DNA of 64,000 nt from JAOUEA01 sp963762075 (GCA_963762075.1 CAVXJC010000004.1:179659-243658), one strand, 5' to 3'; positions 30,396 to 39,644 are shown, counted from the stretch's first letter. The notes: generated from the sequence alone by a model not told the origin. Program-made: numbers and translations.

Positions 30396-30412
30396 TCATC
30401 CCGTTCGGATGA
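30396..30412. promoter_or_regulatory. Palindromic motif TCATCC-N5-GGATGA, copy 7
   Basis: Reads TCATCCCGTTCGGATGA upstream of the P-type ATPase/arc operon. The rest of the gap to 30669 shows no gene. Confidence 0.65.
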
Positions 30413-30669
30413 ATCTGCAAGACGTGAGAGTCGCGAAGCCAGCCGCCCGTCTACGACTTCCTTAGGCCGAATCCGACCCGTCGCGCTGAGACGGAACCGA
30501 TATGGCCGGACGCTTCGACGGGGACATCGGCCAATTGGGAGCCTGACCCTCGCGGGCGAAACCTCACTCACGCGGGTGCTCCGGGGCTCAGGCTGCCCCC
30601 CGCGACACGGGGTGGGGCCGTCTCCGGAACCGATCCGCCGACCGACGTTGCCGCTGCTTCGAGGTCGGA

Positions 30670-30942
30670 TCAGACGCCGGCGAGGATCTTTGCCTTCTGC
30701 GCCTCGAACTCGGCCTCCGTCAGCACGCCAGACGCCTTCAGCTCCCCCAGATCCTTCAGACGCTCGAGCGTGTCGTCGTGCGCCGGTGCGGCAGGCGCTT
30801 GCGCCTGGTCCTCGTAGTACTGATCGCCGGCAGCTTGGTCCCCCCAGCGCCTCGCCTGACGACGCGACACGCGGTTGGACACGGCCGTCGCGGTTCCAGC
30901 GACCACGGCGGTCCTCGCGACTCCTCTGAGCAACCCGGGCAT
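30670..30942 (-). CDS. SHOCT-domain small protein
   Basis: A 90-residue protein with an Arg/Ala-rich N-terminus that may touch the membrane (ARTAVVAGTATAVSNRVSRRQ), a Gln/Ala/Pro linker, and a C-terminal SHOCT helix pair (LERLKDLGELKASGVLTEAEF, then KAKILAGV). SHOCT modules are oligomerisation helices found in stress and membrane proteins. It follows the DUF6325 gene by 30 bases on the same strand, probably one transcript. Confidence 0.85.
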   Translation of the reverse strand: MPGLLRGVARTAVVAGTATAVSNRVSRRQARRWGDQAAGDQYYEDQAQAPAAPAHDDTLERLKDLGELKASGVLTEAEFEAQKAKILAGV

Positions 30943-30972
30943 GTGGTCTCTCCTTCCTTCCGGTCGTTCGAG

Positions 30973-31422
30973 CTACGCCCCAGCGCCCTCGAGCTCGTCG
31001 AGGGCGGAGATGAGCGCGTTCACAGGGATCCTGCCTGTCGCGACGAGCTGCGCGCCACTGTGCCGCAGCGCGGTCGCGAACGGCGCCGCCCACGTGTTCT
31101 CGTACACGATCAACGCCGCCGAGCAACCGGGCTCGATCGCTTTCCCGGCCTCTTCACGGTCGTCGTCGCCGAGCAACCCAGACGAAGCCCCTTCGAAGAT
31201 CGTGAGTTGCGGATCCCCGTCGACGGCGAAGTCCTGGAGATCGAGGCCGACGATCGTGCCGTCCGTCCCCTTGTTCACGAAGGCAAGGTCGAGGACCCGG
31301 ATCAGCCCGCGGTCGACGAGATCCACGAGGTAGGGGAACGCCTCGCCCGTGGGCTGCTTGTCGGCGGGCCATTCGACGACGACGTAGTCGATGGGGCCGA
31401 GCTCAACGTCCGTATCGCTCAC
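30973..31422 (-). CDS. DUF6325-family protein
   Basis: A 149-residue soluble acidic protein starting near ELGPIDYVVVEWP, with VDRGLIRVLDLAFV and GCSAALIVYENTWAAPFATAL, matching DUF6325, a family often found beside SHOCT proteins. The GTG start at 31422 is supported by GGGAGGAAGTC; a longer frame to 31476 lacks a site. Function unknown. Forms a pair with the SHOCT gene. Confidence 0.85.
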   Translation of the reverse strand: MSDTDVELGPIDYVVVEWPADKQPTGEAFPYLVDLVDRGLIRVLDLAFVNKGTDGTIVGLDLQDFAVDGDPQLTIFEGASSGLLGDDDREEAGKAIEPGCSAALIVYENTWAAPFATALRHSGAQLVATGRIPVNALISALDELEGAGA

Positions 31423-31636
31423 GACTTCCTCCCTTCGGACGCACGCTGCCGGCAGCGGTGCGTCGGATCCAGCCAACCGTCAGGAACCGATGCGCATCAT
31501 ACCGCGGCGCTCATCGCGCCGAGAGGCGCGCCCCGAACGAGAGGTCGAGTCACATCGAGCTGGGCGTGGACGGCCGTGACGGTGAACGCCGTCCCACCGG
31601 TCGTACCGCTCGATCTCTGATGTTGTAGGCGATGCG

Positions 31637-33136
31637 CTACGTGCCGAACCGATCCACAAGGAGCCCGTGGCGCACGCCTCGATCGCTGACGGTCAGCGAG
31701 CCCATCTCGATCTTCTCCATGATCGTGCGAACGATGCAGGCGCCAGCGAGGATCACCTCCGCGCGCTTGGGTTGAAGGCCGACGATCGCGCGACGTGCGT
31801 CCGCGTCGAGCGATCGATAGAGCGCGATCTGCCGGTCGACCTCGCCTCGGTCCAGGGTCGTACCCTGGACTCGGCCGGGATCGTACGTCGCGAGCTGCAA
31901 CATCACCGCGGTCATGTTCGTGACGGCACCGCCCATCCCGACGAGCGCGTCCGGCGACGGGTGCTGGTCCAGGAGCGAGAGATCCTCAGAGATCGCGCCG
32001 ATCGCCTCCTGCAATGCGCCGGGCGTGACCACCTTCCGATCGAGACCGAACCGCTCCGTATAGCGGACGGCTCCCACGTCGACGCTGAAGCGCTCGAGCA
32101 CCCTGGGCCCCTCACCGAACGTGAACTGAGAGCTCCCGCCCCCGGTGTCGAAGACCACGACCGAGCCGTCGATCGGGCCAAGCCCCGTCCTGACGGCCTG
32201 GTACGCGAGCCTGGCCTCCTCATCTCCCGCGATCACCTCGATCGTGACGCCGGTTCGCGCACGGACCGCGCGGACGACGTCGTCCCTGTTCCGGGCGATC
32301 CGCATCCCAGCTGTGCCGACCGCTGCGATCGCACGCGCGCCGATGTGCCGAGCCTCGTCCACCATGTCCGCGATCGCGTCGGCGGTCCGCTCGATCGCGG
32401 CTTCGGAGATCCCGCCCGTCTCCTGGAGGGTCTCGCCGAGACGCGTCATCTCGAGGCGCTCGACCACGGACCGCCACGATCCATCGGGACCGCGTTCGCC
32501 CACGTGGAACTTCACCGAGTTCGTCCCCACGTCGATCACGGCGTATCGCGGTGGCACCTCATCCAGGAGCGCGGTCAGCCCGCGCTGATAGCTGACGTTC
32601 AGGTAGGTGTCGAGCCCGGCGCTCCGCACGGCCTCGAGAACAGCCGCCGCGTCCTCGGATTCGACCGCAACGGTGCGCGTCGATCGGCCGTCGGCGATCA
32701 CGTCGGTGAGCTCCGCCATACAGCCGCCAACCGTGAAGCGGGTCCGCCGTTTGTGGACCTCCGCCTCGCGCACCGCGCCGATCGGTCGAACGAGCTCATC
32801 GAGGAGCTCGTTCAAGTCATACGCGGACCGAGTCAGCCGTGGCTGCGGCACCCGGAGGACCTCGAGGACCAGGGAGACATCTTCGGCCGCGAGCGGGAAC
32901 GAGTGCTTCATCACCGGCTCCCATCGTTCCAAGCCCGCCTGGTCGGCCTCGCGCAGCACCTTGACGTCCATCAGGCCGTCGCGGACCTTGATGTTGCCGT
33001 CCTCCGTCGAGAGCAGGTAGAGCTCGTCGCTCTCCTTCGGGTCGCCGCTCGACGCGAGCTCCGCCAGCGCGTCGTCGGCCGCGCCGAAGCTGGAGCCAAA
33101 CGTACGCCACTCCCAGCGAGGGACGATCGCGGTCAT
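31637..33136 (-). CDS. CYTH-like domain fused to Ppx/GppA phosphatase
   Basis: A 499-residue two-domain protein. Residues ~1-200 look like a CYTH/triphosphate-tunnel domain (PRWEWRTFG, DGNIKVRDGLMDVKVL, EVHKRRTRFTVGGCMAELTDV, TVAVESEDAAAVLEAV). Residues ~205-499 are an exopolyphosphatase/pppGpp phosphohydrolase with YAVIDVGTNSVKFHV, VEVIAGDEEARL-type loop (IEVIAGDEEARLAYQAV) and VVFDTGGGSSQFTFG. The two activities would act on polyphosphate or guanosine pentaphosphate in the cytoplasm. Start taken at 33136; a longer frame to 33235 begins with GTG. No strong ribosome site is visible. Confidence 0.85.
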   Translation of the reverse strand: MTAIVPRWEWRTFGSSFGAADDALAELASSGDPKESDELYLLSTEDGNIKVRDGLMDVKVLREADQAGLERWEPVMKHSFPLAAEDVSLVLEVLRVPQPRLTRSAYDLNELLDELVRPIGAVREAEVHKRRTRFTVGGCMAELTDVIADGRSTRTVAVESEDAAAVLEAVRSAGLDTYLNVSYQRGLTALLDEVPPRYAVIDVGTNSVKFHVGERGPDGSWRSVVERLEMTRLGETLQETGGISEAAIERTADAIADMVDEARHIGARAIAAVGTAGMRIARNRDDVVRAVRARTGVTIEVIAGDEEARLAYQAVRTGLGPIDGSVVVFDTGGGSSQFTFGEGPRVLERFSVDVGAVRYTERFGLDRKVVTPGALQEAIGAISEDLSLLDQHPSPDALVGMGGAVTNMTAVMLQLATYDPGRVQGTTLDRGEVDRQIALYRSLDADARRAIVGLQPKRAEVILAGACIVRTIMEKIEMGSLTVSDRGVRHGLLVDRFGT

Positions 33137-33415
33137 GACGGTGGATGCTACATACAGCCGACCACTCCCAGCCGGTGCCGGATCCGCGAAGCGTCGGACT
33201 GCGGAACGCGGTCGCACCGTTGCCAGCTTGGTCACACTCGCTTGGGAGTTCGTTCGCTCGGCCGTCTATCTCGAGGCCGGTGCTTCTCGAGGAACGAATG
33301 ACCGAAGCTGGGGCGACCGGATCGTCCTCGACGAGAACGAGGCCGCTCGGGATCGCGGGCCTTCGCGAGGAGCAGCGAAACCAGCCATCAGCCACGCCCT
33401 CGCAGGGCTCACTCG

Positions 33416-33901
33416 TCAGTGCAGCGAGACCTCCAGCCACAGGAGCCCAACACCCGCAACGACGAGAATGGCCGCGATCCAGAGGGAGCGAGCCCAGCCG
33501 AGTCCTGCCACTCGTGCCTCCCTGACCGCGAAGGCACCCAGCGACAGGATGCCGGCCGCGATCGCCGCTCGCACCCCGGTTCGATCTTCCAGCAGACCCA
33601 CCGTGGCCAGGACGAGAGGGATGAGCGGGACTGCAGCCGACACGAGGATCCCGACCTGGTCTCGCGCCGTCTCCGAGAAGGGACGGCTGCGCAAGCGACC
33701 CTCCGCCGCGATCCGAGGGAGGAGGTGTGCGTAGACGTGGGCCAGCCAGAACACGAGAGCCGTGCCGACCAAGATAGCGACGGCATCCTCCGGATCGGTT
33801 CGATCCTCCTCCAAGAGCACCAGGATGGTGAGGTATGCGACGGTGCCGTAGATCGCGCCGGCCGCGAGATGCTCTTGGTGGATCCGTTCACGATCGCCCA
33901 T
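33416..33901 (-). CDS. Multi-pass membrane protein of unknown function
   Basis: A 161-residue protein with four or five hydrophobic helices: AIYGTVAYLTILVLL, ILVGTALVFWLAHVYAHLL, ILVSAAVPLIPLVLATVGLL, and two near the C-terminus ending in LWLEVSLH. The His-bearing motif FWLAHVYAHLL is the only striking feature. Similar unnamed proteins occur in actinobacteria. It stands alone between the Ppx fusion and the PLDc_N-SHOCT gene. Confidence 0.65.
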   Translation of the reverse strand: MGDRERIHQEHLAAGAIYGTVAYLTILVLLEEDRTDPEDAVAILVGTALVFWLAHVYAHLLPRIAAEGRLRSRPFSETARDQVGILVSAAVPLIPLVLATVGLLEDRTGVRAAIAAGILSLGAFAVREARVAGLGWARSLWIAAILVVAGVGLLWLEVSLH

Positions 33902-33958
33902 TTGGGCCGGACCCTAGCAGCCGAGCAAGCCCGCACTCCTCGCGAGCGGGACGCGGAC

Positions 33959-33998
33959 GGGGCCAGCCCGTGGGCGCCGGCGATCTAGGGCCGGCCCC
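33959..33998 (-). terminator. GC-rich hairpin after the PLDc_N-SHOCT gene
   Basis: GGGGCCAGCCC pairs with GGGCCGGCCCC (one mismatch) around an 18-base loop, starting 12 bases after the stop at 34010. There is no U-tract, as is common in high-GC genomes. Confidence 0.4.
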
Positions 33999-34009
33999 GC
34001 TTCGTTCCG

Positions 34010-34375
34010 TCAGATCTCAACCAGGGCGCGCTCCTTGAGCCGCTTGTACTCCTCGGCCGAGATCTCGCCTGCGTCCCGGAGTTTCGAGAGCTTCTCGATC
34101 TCCGCCGCCGGCGAGTAGCCAGTGACGCGCCGTTGTGCCTCCTGGATCTTCTGGATGTCTTCGCGATCCTGCTCCGTCATCTTCGGCCGCGCGATCATGT
34201 AGATGATGGCACCGAGGAGGGGGAGGACGAACAACAGGACTATCCACCCCGCTTTCGCGGCTCCAGACAGGTCACGCCGATGGAACACATCGGCGAAGAT
34301 CTGGATGAAGATCCAGACCGCCATGAACAAGAAGAAGAACTCGACCATCGCCCACAACCAGTCACCCAGATCCAA
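34010..34375 (-). CDS. PLDc_N plus SHOCT membrane protein
   Basis: A 121-residue protein: an N-terminal helix pair of the PLDc_N type (MVEFFFLFMAVWIFIQIFAD; WIVLLFVLPLLGAIIYMIARP) and a C-terminal SHOCT module (IEKLSKLRDAGEISAEEYKRL). I place the start at TTG 34375 because the paralogue at 46225 begins MDLGDVLWAM, matching LDLGDWLWAM here, and GGGGGA lies upstream. Likely an oligomeric stress-related membrane protein; precise role unknown. Confidence 0.8.
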   Translation of the reverse strand: MDLGDWLWAMVEFFFLFMAVWIFIQIFADVFHRRDLSGAAKAGWIVLLFVLPLLGAIIYMIARPKMTEQDREDIQKIQEAQRRVTGYSPAAEIEKLSKLRDAGEISAEEYKRLKERALVEI

Positions 34376-34478
34376 GGAGTCCCCCTGTCGTCGCGGAACC
34401 AGCCGCGGAATGGAACCATAGAACTTCGTCGCCGCGCAACTCGCCAGATCTGACGCGGATCTCGGGCAGCCGAGCGCG

Positions 34479-35543
34479 CTACGTCGCTTCGGTCGTTCCG
34501 CTCTCGATCTCGTCGGCGCGCCACCTCGTGGCACTCACCGCGAAGGAGGCGACGATCAGACGCCCCCCGAGGTACAGCCACGCCATGAACACCGCGGCCA
34601 GGCCGAGCGCCCCGTAGAGGTCATCCACACGACCGAGCCGACCCGCGAAGTACACCTGGGTGACGATCCGAAGCAGGTCGGCGCCGATCGCGAGCACGAT
34701 CGCGCCCGGCACGAACGCCTTCCATCGCGCGTCTTCCGGGTGCGGCAGGATCGATTGCATCCAGACACTCAGCGCGACCAGACCCGCCAGGACGACGAGT
34801 TCGACGATCACATCGAGACCGAAGGGACCTCGGTGGAGCAACGGCAGCACGCTTGGCAGCAGCATCAGCCCGATCGCGATGGCCGTGAACGTGACGGACG
34901 CGACGATCGACCTCCCCAGCGGAGAGGGCTGCACGCGCCACGCGACTGCGGATGTGAGGCGCAGGGCCTTCACCACCGATCTGCCGGCCCACAGCGTGAG
35001 CACGGCCCCGAGGAGCAACAGGTAGAGCGACCCACTCCCCGACCTGGTCGCCGCTTGCGCCACCGTCACCGCGAGGGCGGCGCCGAGGCCCGCGTCGTGT
35101 GCCACCCGTTCCGGTGACGTGGAGGAGAAGTCGGCGACGAGACCGACCAACCCGACGAGCAACAAAGCCGTGGGCAGCAACCAGAGGAACAGGCGATAGG
35201 CGATCCCTCCCGCGAGCAGAGCACCCGCCTGTCTCCGGTCACTCTCGAACGCCGCGTACGCGAGACGCACGCTCGCGTGGCGGGCTCGGAGAGACTCGGC
35301 CCGGGCTTCGATCGATCGCCTCGCGCCGTCGGCTCGCCGCTTGGCGGCATCGGCGCGTTCGCGAAACGACGGTCGCTCCGGCTTTGCTCCGGTGGCTGCG
35401 TCACGGCTGCTCGGGAGGATCGTTCGGGGCCGGCAGAGGAGACTCGCCCGACATGCAGCCACACTACCGGCTGGGAGTTCGGCCCCAGCGAACAGCCCGG
35501 ACGATCGCGAGCACCACGATCCCTCCCATGCCTGCGCTCTCAC
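34479..35543 (-). CDS. YihY/BrkB-family membrane protein
   Basis: A YihY/UPF0761 protein with about six helices, including LLAGGIAYRLFLWLLPTALL at the family's start, ALRLTSAVAWRVQ, and the C-terminal DDLYGALGLAAVFMAWLYLGG. Often called ribonuclease BN historically, but now seen as a membrane protein of unknown function. The true start is unclear: the frame opens at 35543, yet conserved sequence begins only near residue 75, so an internal GTG or TTG start is possible. Confidence 0.82.
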   Translation of the reverse strand: MRAQAWEGSWCSRSSGLFAGAELPAGSVAACRASLLCRPRTILPSSRDAATGAKPERPSFRERADAAKRRADGARRSIEARAESLRARHASVRLAYAAFESDRRQAGALLAGGIAYRLFLWLLPTALLLVGLVGLVADFSSTSPERVAHDAGLGAALAVTVAQAATRSGSGSLYLLLLGAVLTLWAGRSVVKALRLTSAVAWRVQPSPLGRSIVASVTFTAIAIGLMLLPSVLPLLHRGPFGLDVIVELVVLAGLVALSVWMQSILPHPEDARWKAFVPGAIVLAIGADLLRIVTQVYFAGRLGRVDDLYGALGLAAVFMAWLYLGGRLIVASFAVSATRWRADEIESGTTEAT

Positions 35544-35742
35544 GAACCATCTCTTCGACTAGATCCCGGGGAACCATCCGGCGCAGGGCCATCCTGTTTC
35601 CGGTTCCGTCGGGTGTGCACCCTGCGGAGGGAACAGCTACGCTCCGAAAGCCTTACACCGCGACGTTGTTCGGGGGGTGTCGGGAGACATCCTATTGGGC
35701 CCGTTCCTCCGCCGATCTAGTAAACGAAAGGAAGAGTCCATC

Positions 35743-37168
35743 ATGACGATCGAGGAGACCCTAGTCACGGTGATCGATCTCGAGCCGTCTGCCGACGAGG
35801 ACCTTCCACCCTTGTCGCACAGCGCTTCCACCAGATCCGGAGCCATCGAAGGTGCTCTCCTCGTTGCCGTAGGCCTGGCAACACTGACTGTGGAGGGTGT
35901 CGCTCGTGCCGCCGTCGCCGCGCTCAGTGAGCCCTCGTCTCCCGTCGGAGAGACGGCCGGCGTGGAGGAGAGCGAGACCGAGGTCGAGGGGCCAGACGAG
36001 CCGGAGACGTTGGCCCTGATCGCGGGCGCCGGCCTAAACCTTGCGATCGAAGGGGGCAGGTTCTTCACGCAGATGGTCGCCGGTCTCGATCGAACGATCC
36101 GCCCTCTCTCCCTCATTGCGATCGTCCCGCCGGTCGACCGACTGGCCCGCCGGGTCGGAAAGATCCACTCAACGGATGAACGCAGCATGGCGGGACGAAC
36201 GCCTCGAGAGTCAGCGAGCCGCGGAGGCGTTCGCGGACACGCTCGTACCGCCCCTGCTCGACGCAGTGATCGATCGTCTCGACCTCACGGAGCTCGTGAT
36301 CGAGCGCGTCGATCTCGATGACGTAGTTGCGCGGGTAGACGTCGGCGCGATCATCGATCGGGTCGACCCGGCGACGATCGTCGACCGACTGGACGTCGAC
36401 TCGGTCGCCGCCCGCCTCGACGTCGAGCGGATCGTCGATCGTCTCGATCTCGTCGCGATCGCTCGTGGGGTGATCGAGGAGCTCGATCTACCCGAGATCA
36501 TCCGCGGTTCCACGGAGACGATGGCCGCCGAGACTCGGGACGGCGTTCGTGTCCAAGGCATGCGAGCGGACCGATTCGTGTCCCATCTGGTCGACCGAGC
36601 GCTCCTGCGCCAGAACGGTGGACCTGCGGAGACGCCAGGTGACGAGGCCGGTTCCACGGAGGACGTCACCCTGAGGCGGCCCGCACCGGCCGCCCGTGAG
36701 GTCCAGGGGCATCCGGCCGGCCTGATCTCTCGCGTCCTCGCCGCATCGATCGATCTGGCGGCGACGGTCGGCGCGGTGCTCTTGTCCTATCTCGCGATCG
36801 GTGCGATCGCGTTCGTGATCCGACCGCGGTCGTTCCGCTGGCCCGATCCGGGAGTGTTGAGCCTCGGCGGGATCTGGTGGTCGCTGCTGGTCGTCTACCT
36901 CACGTTCAGCTGGACCACCAGTGGCCGGACGATCGGCAAGCAGGTGATGGGGCTCCGTGTGACTGACCAGGTGGGTGGCCGGCTCCGGGGAGGCAGAACG
37001 CTGATAAGGGCGCTCGTCTGCGCCACCTTTCCGATCGGTCTCCTGTGGTGTGCGATCGATCGCCAGAGCCGTGCTGTGCACGATCTCCTGGTCGGCTCGA
37101 AGGTCGCGTACGACTGGGTGCCTGCGACAGCAGGCACCCATGACGCACGCCCACTCTCACCCGGGTAA
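35743..37168 (+). CDS. RDD-domain membrane protein with internal D-R-L/V-D repeats (one frameshift)
   Basis: A ~475-residue protein. The N-terminal part is acidic with a hydrophobic helix. Residues ~165-245 form a run of units around RVDVGAIIDRVDPATIVDRL and further copies (DLTELVIERVD, DVDSVAARLD, DVERIVDRLD). The C-terminus is an RDD domain: three helices with GLISRVLAASIDLAATVGAV, TSGRTIGKQVMGLRV and SRAVHDLLVGSKVAYDW. RDD proteins are linked to membrane transport but are poorly defined. ATG 35743 follows AAGGAAG. An indel near 36180 separates the N-terminal part from the repeats. Confidence 0.8.
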
Positions 37169-37188
37169 TCGCACCCGAAACGGATGGG

Positions 37189-37485
37189 TCAGGCCGTCGC
37201 TGTTCGTCCGGGGAACTGCCCTCGCTGCCCGTACGCACCTACGTAATGACTCAGGTCCATCACCACGGCCAGGACGATCCAGAATATGTCGAACCCCTCG
37301 ATGCCACCGGGCGGCGCATCGAGGAGCACCCACAGCAACGTCGTGAAGGGAAGGAATATGAGCCCCAGCAGTGGCAGGATGAACGTATCGAACACGGCGT
37401 CCACGTACGCCGGACGCGCGATCCAGATGATCAAGAACAAGAGCCGCGGGGCGAACGCCCCCATGAGCGCGAGCAAGCAACCCAT
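37189..37485 (-). CDS. Small membrane protein, unknown function
   Basis: A 98-residue protein with three hydrophobic segments (MGCLLALMGAFAPRLLFLII; FILPLLGLIFLPFTTLLWVLL; FDIFWIVLAVVMDL) and a short basic tail. The ATG is preceded by AGAGGGGAAGAGGG. Small proteins of this type are frequent in actinobacteria, but I cannot name a family. It ends convergent with the RDD gene. Confidence 0.75.
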   Translation of the reverse strand: MGCLLALMGAFAPRLLFLIIWIARPAYVDAVFDTFILPLLGLIFLPFTTLLWVLLDAPPGGIEGFDIFWIVLAVVMDLSHYVGAYGQRGQFPGRTATA

Positions 37486-37906
37486 CCCTCTTCCCCTCTC
37501 CTAGGACTTCTTCGTCGATGCCGCGTCAGCCAGGACCAGCAGGATCGAGGTGTGAACCCCATGGTCCTGTCAGAGAGTGCCTGGCGCAGCGATGCTATAG
37601 CAGTGGCTTAAGGGTCACGGTCAGCGTGCTAGCGTCCAACTCCCCTGAGAGCGGGAAGGCGGCGGAGGGGCAGTTCGTGGTAGGTCCGCTGATCGCTGCC
37701 GTGATGGTCTTATGGCTGGGCGGGAGCTCAGGAGGCACCGCGCAACGAGCCGCCCGCTCCACCGAGAAGGCCATAGATGATGCTTGTCCGCCCCGGTTCG
37801 CCAAGGTGGCGGCGAAGCACCGTGGACGACGGAGGCGGAGACCGTCTCCCGGGATTACGGCGCCGTGCAGCGCGCCCGCCCTGATCCTCCGACACCTTGG
37901 ACCGAT
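37486..37906. other. Gap without a recognised gene
   Basis: Roughly 420 bases with only chance frames; no motif, repeat or conserved protein fragment was seen. Confidence 0.4.
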
Positions 37907-38182
37907 CTAGGCCATAGGCCGATGAGGGTCTGGTGCAGCCCGAGCCACCCCGTCGAGCACAGCACCGATGATTTGCATCATCTCGGTGAAGGTCGTGCGC
38001 CTGTCCTGGTAGTCGGCCCTGAAGCGGACAAGGCGAGCACGAGAGGGGGCGAGGAGGCTGATTCTGGTCGACCACCGTGCGTAGGCGCCGCGGCTCCAGT
38101 AGGAGATTCCTACCGCTGCCGCGAGGGTGATCGCGGCCGCGAGTCTGGACCGGCTAATCGCGGAGTCGTCCATCGGCATCAT
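37907..38182 (-). CDS. Small hypothetical protein with one membrane helix
   Basis: About 91 residues starting MMPMDDSAISRSRLAAAITL (helix continues AAAVGISYW), followed by a basic stretch and an amphipathic C-terminal helix RTTFTEMMQIIGAVLDGVARA. No family recognised and no clear ribosome site, so this may be a chance frame. Confidence 0.35.
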   Translation of the reverse strand: MMPMDDSAISRSRLAAAITLAAAVGISYWSRGAYARWSTRISLLAPSRARLVRFRADYQDRRTTFTEMMQIIGAVLDGVARAAPDPHRPMA

Positions 38183-38379
38183 CGTAGTTCGAAGCGGAGA
38201 CGCACGTCGATGCCGACGACCAGACGAATGACCCAGCAATGCCAGCCGTCACCCCACGTTGGTCCGCCGTCGCGGATCTGCATGTTCACGGAGTGGTCGC
38301 CGCCTCGGGTTACGATGGTCTGTCTCGCCAGTGGCATCGGGGCCTACTGAGATCCAGCGAAGGCAAGGAGGAGGAACTC

Positions 38380-38457
38380 GTGCAGGATTGGATCATCGTG
38401 GCACTCCCAGTAATGATCTTGATCGTACTCATTGGCGTGTTCCTGCGCCGCAAGTAG
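38380..38457 (+). CDS. 25-residue single-pass membrane peptide
   Basis: A GTG start with a very strong AAGGAGGAGGAACTC site upstream opens a 25-codon frame encoding QDWIIVALPVMILIVLIGVF and a C-terminal LRRK. This is one hydrophobic helix with a positively charged end, the shape of small membrane peptides or type I toxin-like proteins. It lies at the left edge of the tRNA-repeat region. Function unknown. Confidence 0.5.
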   Translation: MQDWIIVALPVMILIVLIGVFLRRK

Positions 38458-38516
38458 TTTCATGCCGCAGCGAGGTTGCCGAGACGTGGTCCCGATACAC
38501 CAACGTGTTTTTCTCC

Positions 38517-38571
38517 GGCGCTGAGGGAGTCGAGGCCCGACCTGCCTTGTAACGAGGCGAACATGCTGGTA
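38517..38571. repeat. Degenerate tRNA-Val 3'-end repeat, copy A
   Basis: GGCGCTGAGGGAGTCGA and the following CCTTGTAA, GGCGAACATGC match the good copies at 43374, 47511 and 53917 with several substitutions. It marks the left limit of the repeat-bounded region. Confidence 0.5.
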
Positions 38572-38764
38572 CGAACATGCCGTTTCGCGGCGACGCGAGC
38601 CGGAGAAGGGCTGCTACGGAGCTGAGGTACCCGGATCGAGTTGAACTGCACAAGGCACCGGTACTCTTCCCAGCAGATCCGAGACCAACTTCCCCTCGGT
38701 GCCTGACTGACTTCGGCTCGATGCAGAGGTCGGATCCAGTGGGCTTCCCTGACGAGAGGAACTT

Positions 38765-39644
38765 GTGAGCGAGAGTCCAGTGCTAGAAAGGGGGGCATAC
38801 CCGGCCGGGGTGCCCTGCTGGGTAGACATCGCTCGGGCCGATCCCGACGCCGCGGCCGACTTCTACGGTGGTCTGTTCGGATGGCGGTTCGAGGAGGAGT
38901 CGGCCCTTGCTCCCTCGCAGCGCTATCTCATTGCTCGCCTCCGCGGTCGCGACGTCGCGGGCGTCGGCTCCGAGACGCTGGAAGGGCGGTCGTCGCCGGC
39001 ATGGAACACGTACATCGCGGTTGACGACGCCAACGAGACCGCGCGGCGGGTGCGTGACGCCGGGGGCCGAGTGCTCGTGGATCCCGTCGATGTCGGCGCT
39101 GCGGGGCGATCAAGCGTCTGCTCCGATCCGGCTGGCGCCACGTTCTCGGTGTGGCAGGCTGGACGACGAACGGGCGCCCAGCTCGTCAACGAGCCAGGAA
39201 CGTGGAACTTCAGCGAGCTGAACACCCACGACTCAAGAGGCGCGGAAGCGTTCTACGGCGCGGTGTTCGGGTGGGAGCTGAGCGGCTTCGGCGACGATGC
39301 GGATGGTGCGGGCTTCTGGCGCTTGCCGGGGTACGGTGACTTCCTCACCGAGCGCGATCCCGGAGTGCGCGCGCGACAGGCTGACGTCGGCGCGCCCAAG
39401 GGCTTCGAGGACGCGGTCGCGTGGCTCGTTCCATCGACCGACGTGCGATCCGAGGGGGAGATGCGGGGCGCATTGGAGCATCACGTTCGCCGTCGACGAC
39501 GCCGATGCGGCCGCCGACCGCGCAATCGAGCTCGGCGGGAACGTCGTCGTGTCGCCGCTCGATGCACCGTGGGTTCGCATGACGGTGATCAGCGATCCCG
39601 AGGGCGCGCAATTCACGGCCAGCAAGTTCATACCGCCTTCGTAG
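38765..39644 (+). CDS. VOC/glyoxalase-family protein, two domains (one frameshift)
   Basis: About 292 residues made of two VOC modules. The first has GVPCWVDIARADPDAAADFYGGLFGW and the second WNFSELNTHDSRGAEAFYGAVFGWEL, as in CFP-30-like or glyoxalase/bleomycin-resistance proteins. An indel near 39480 moves the last strand set (ITFAVDDADAAADRAIELGG, ISDPEGAQFTASKF) into another frame. Likely a metal-dependent detoxification or dioxygenase-type enzyme; substrate not predictable. GTG start with AGAGGAA upstream. Confidence 0.85.

Noticed and set aside
3215..30412. DosR-type or other known operator identity for the palindrome
   Set aside because: The sequence does not match the DosR box or any operator I can name, although the gene content is reminiscent of a dormancy response; no regulator was assigned.
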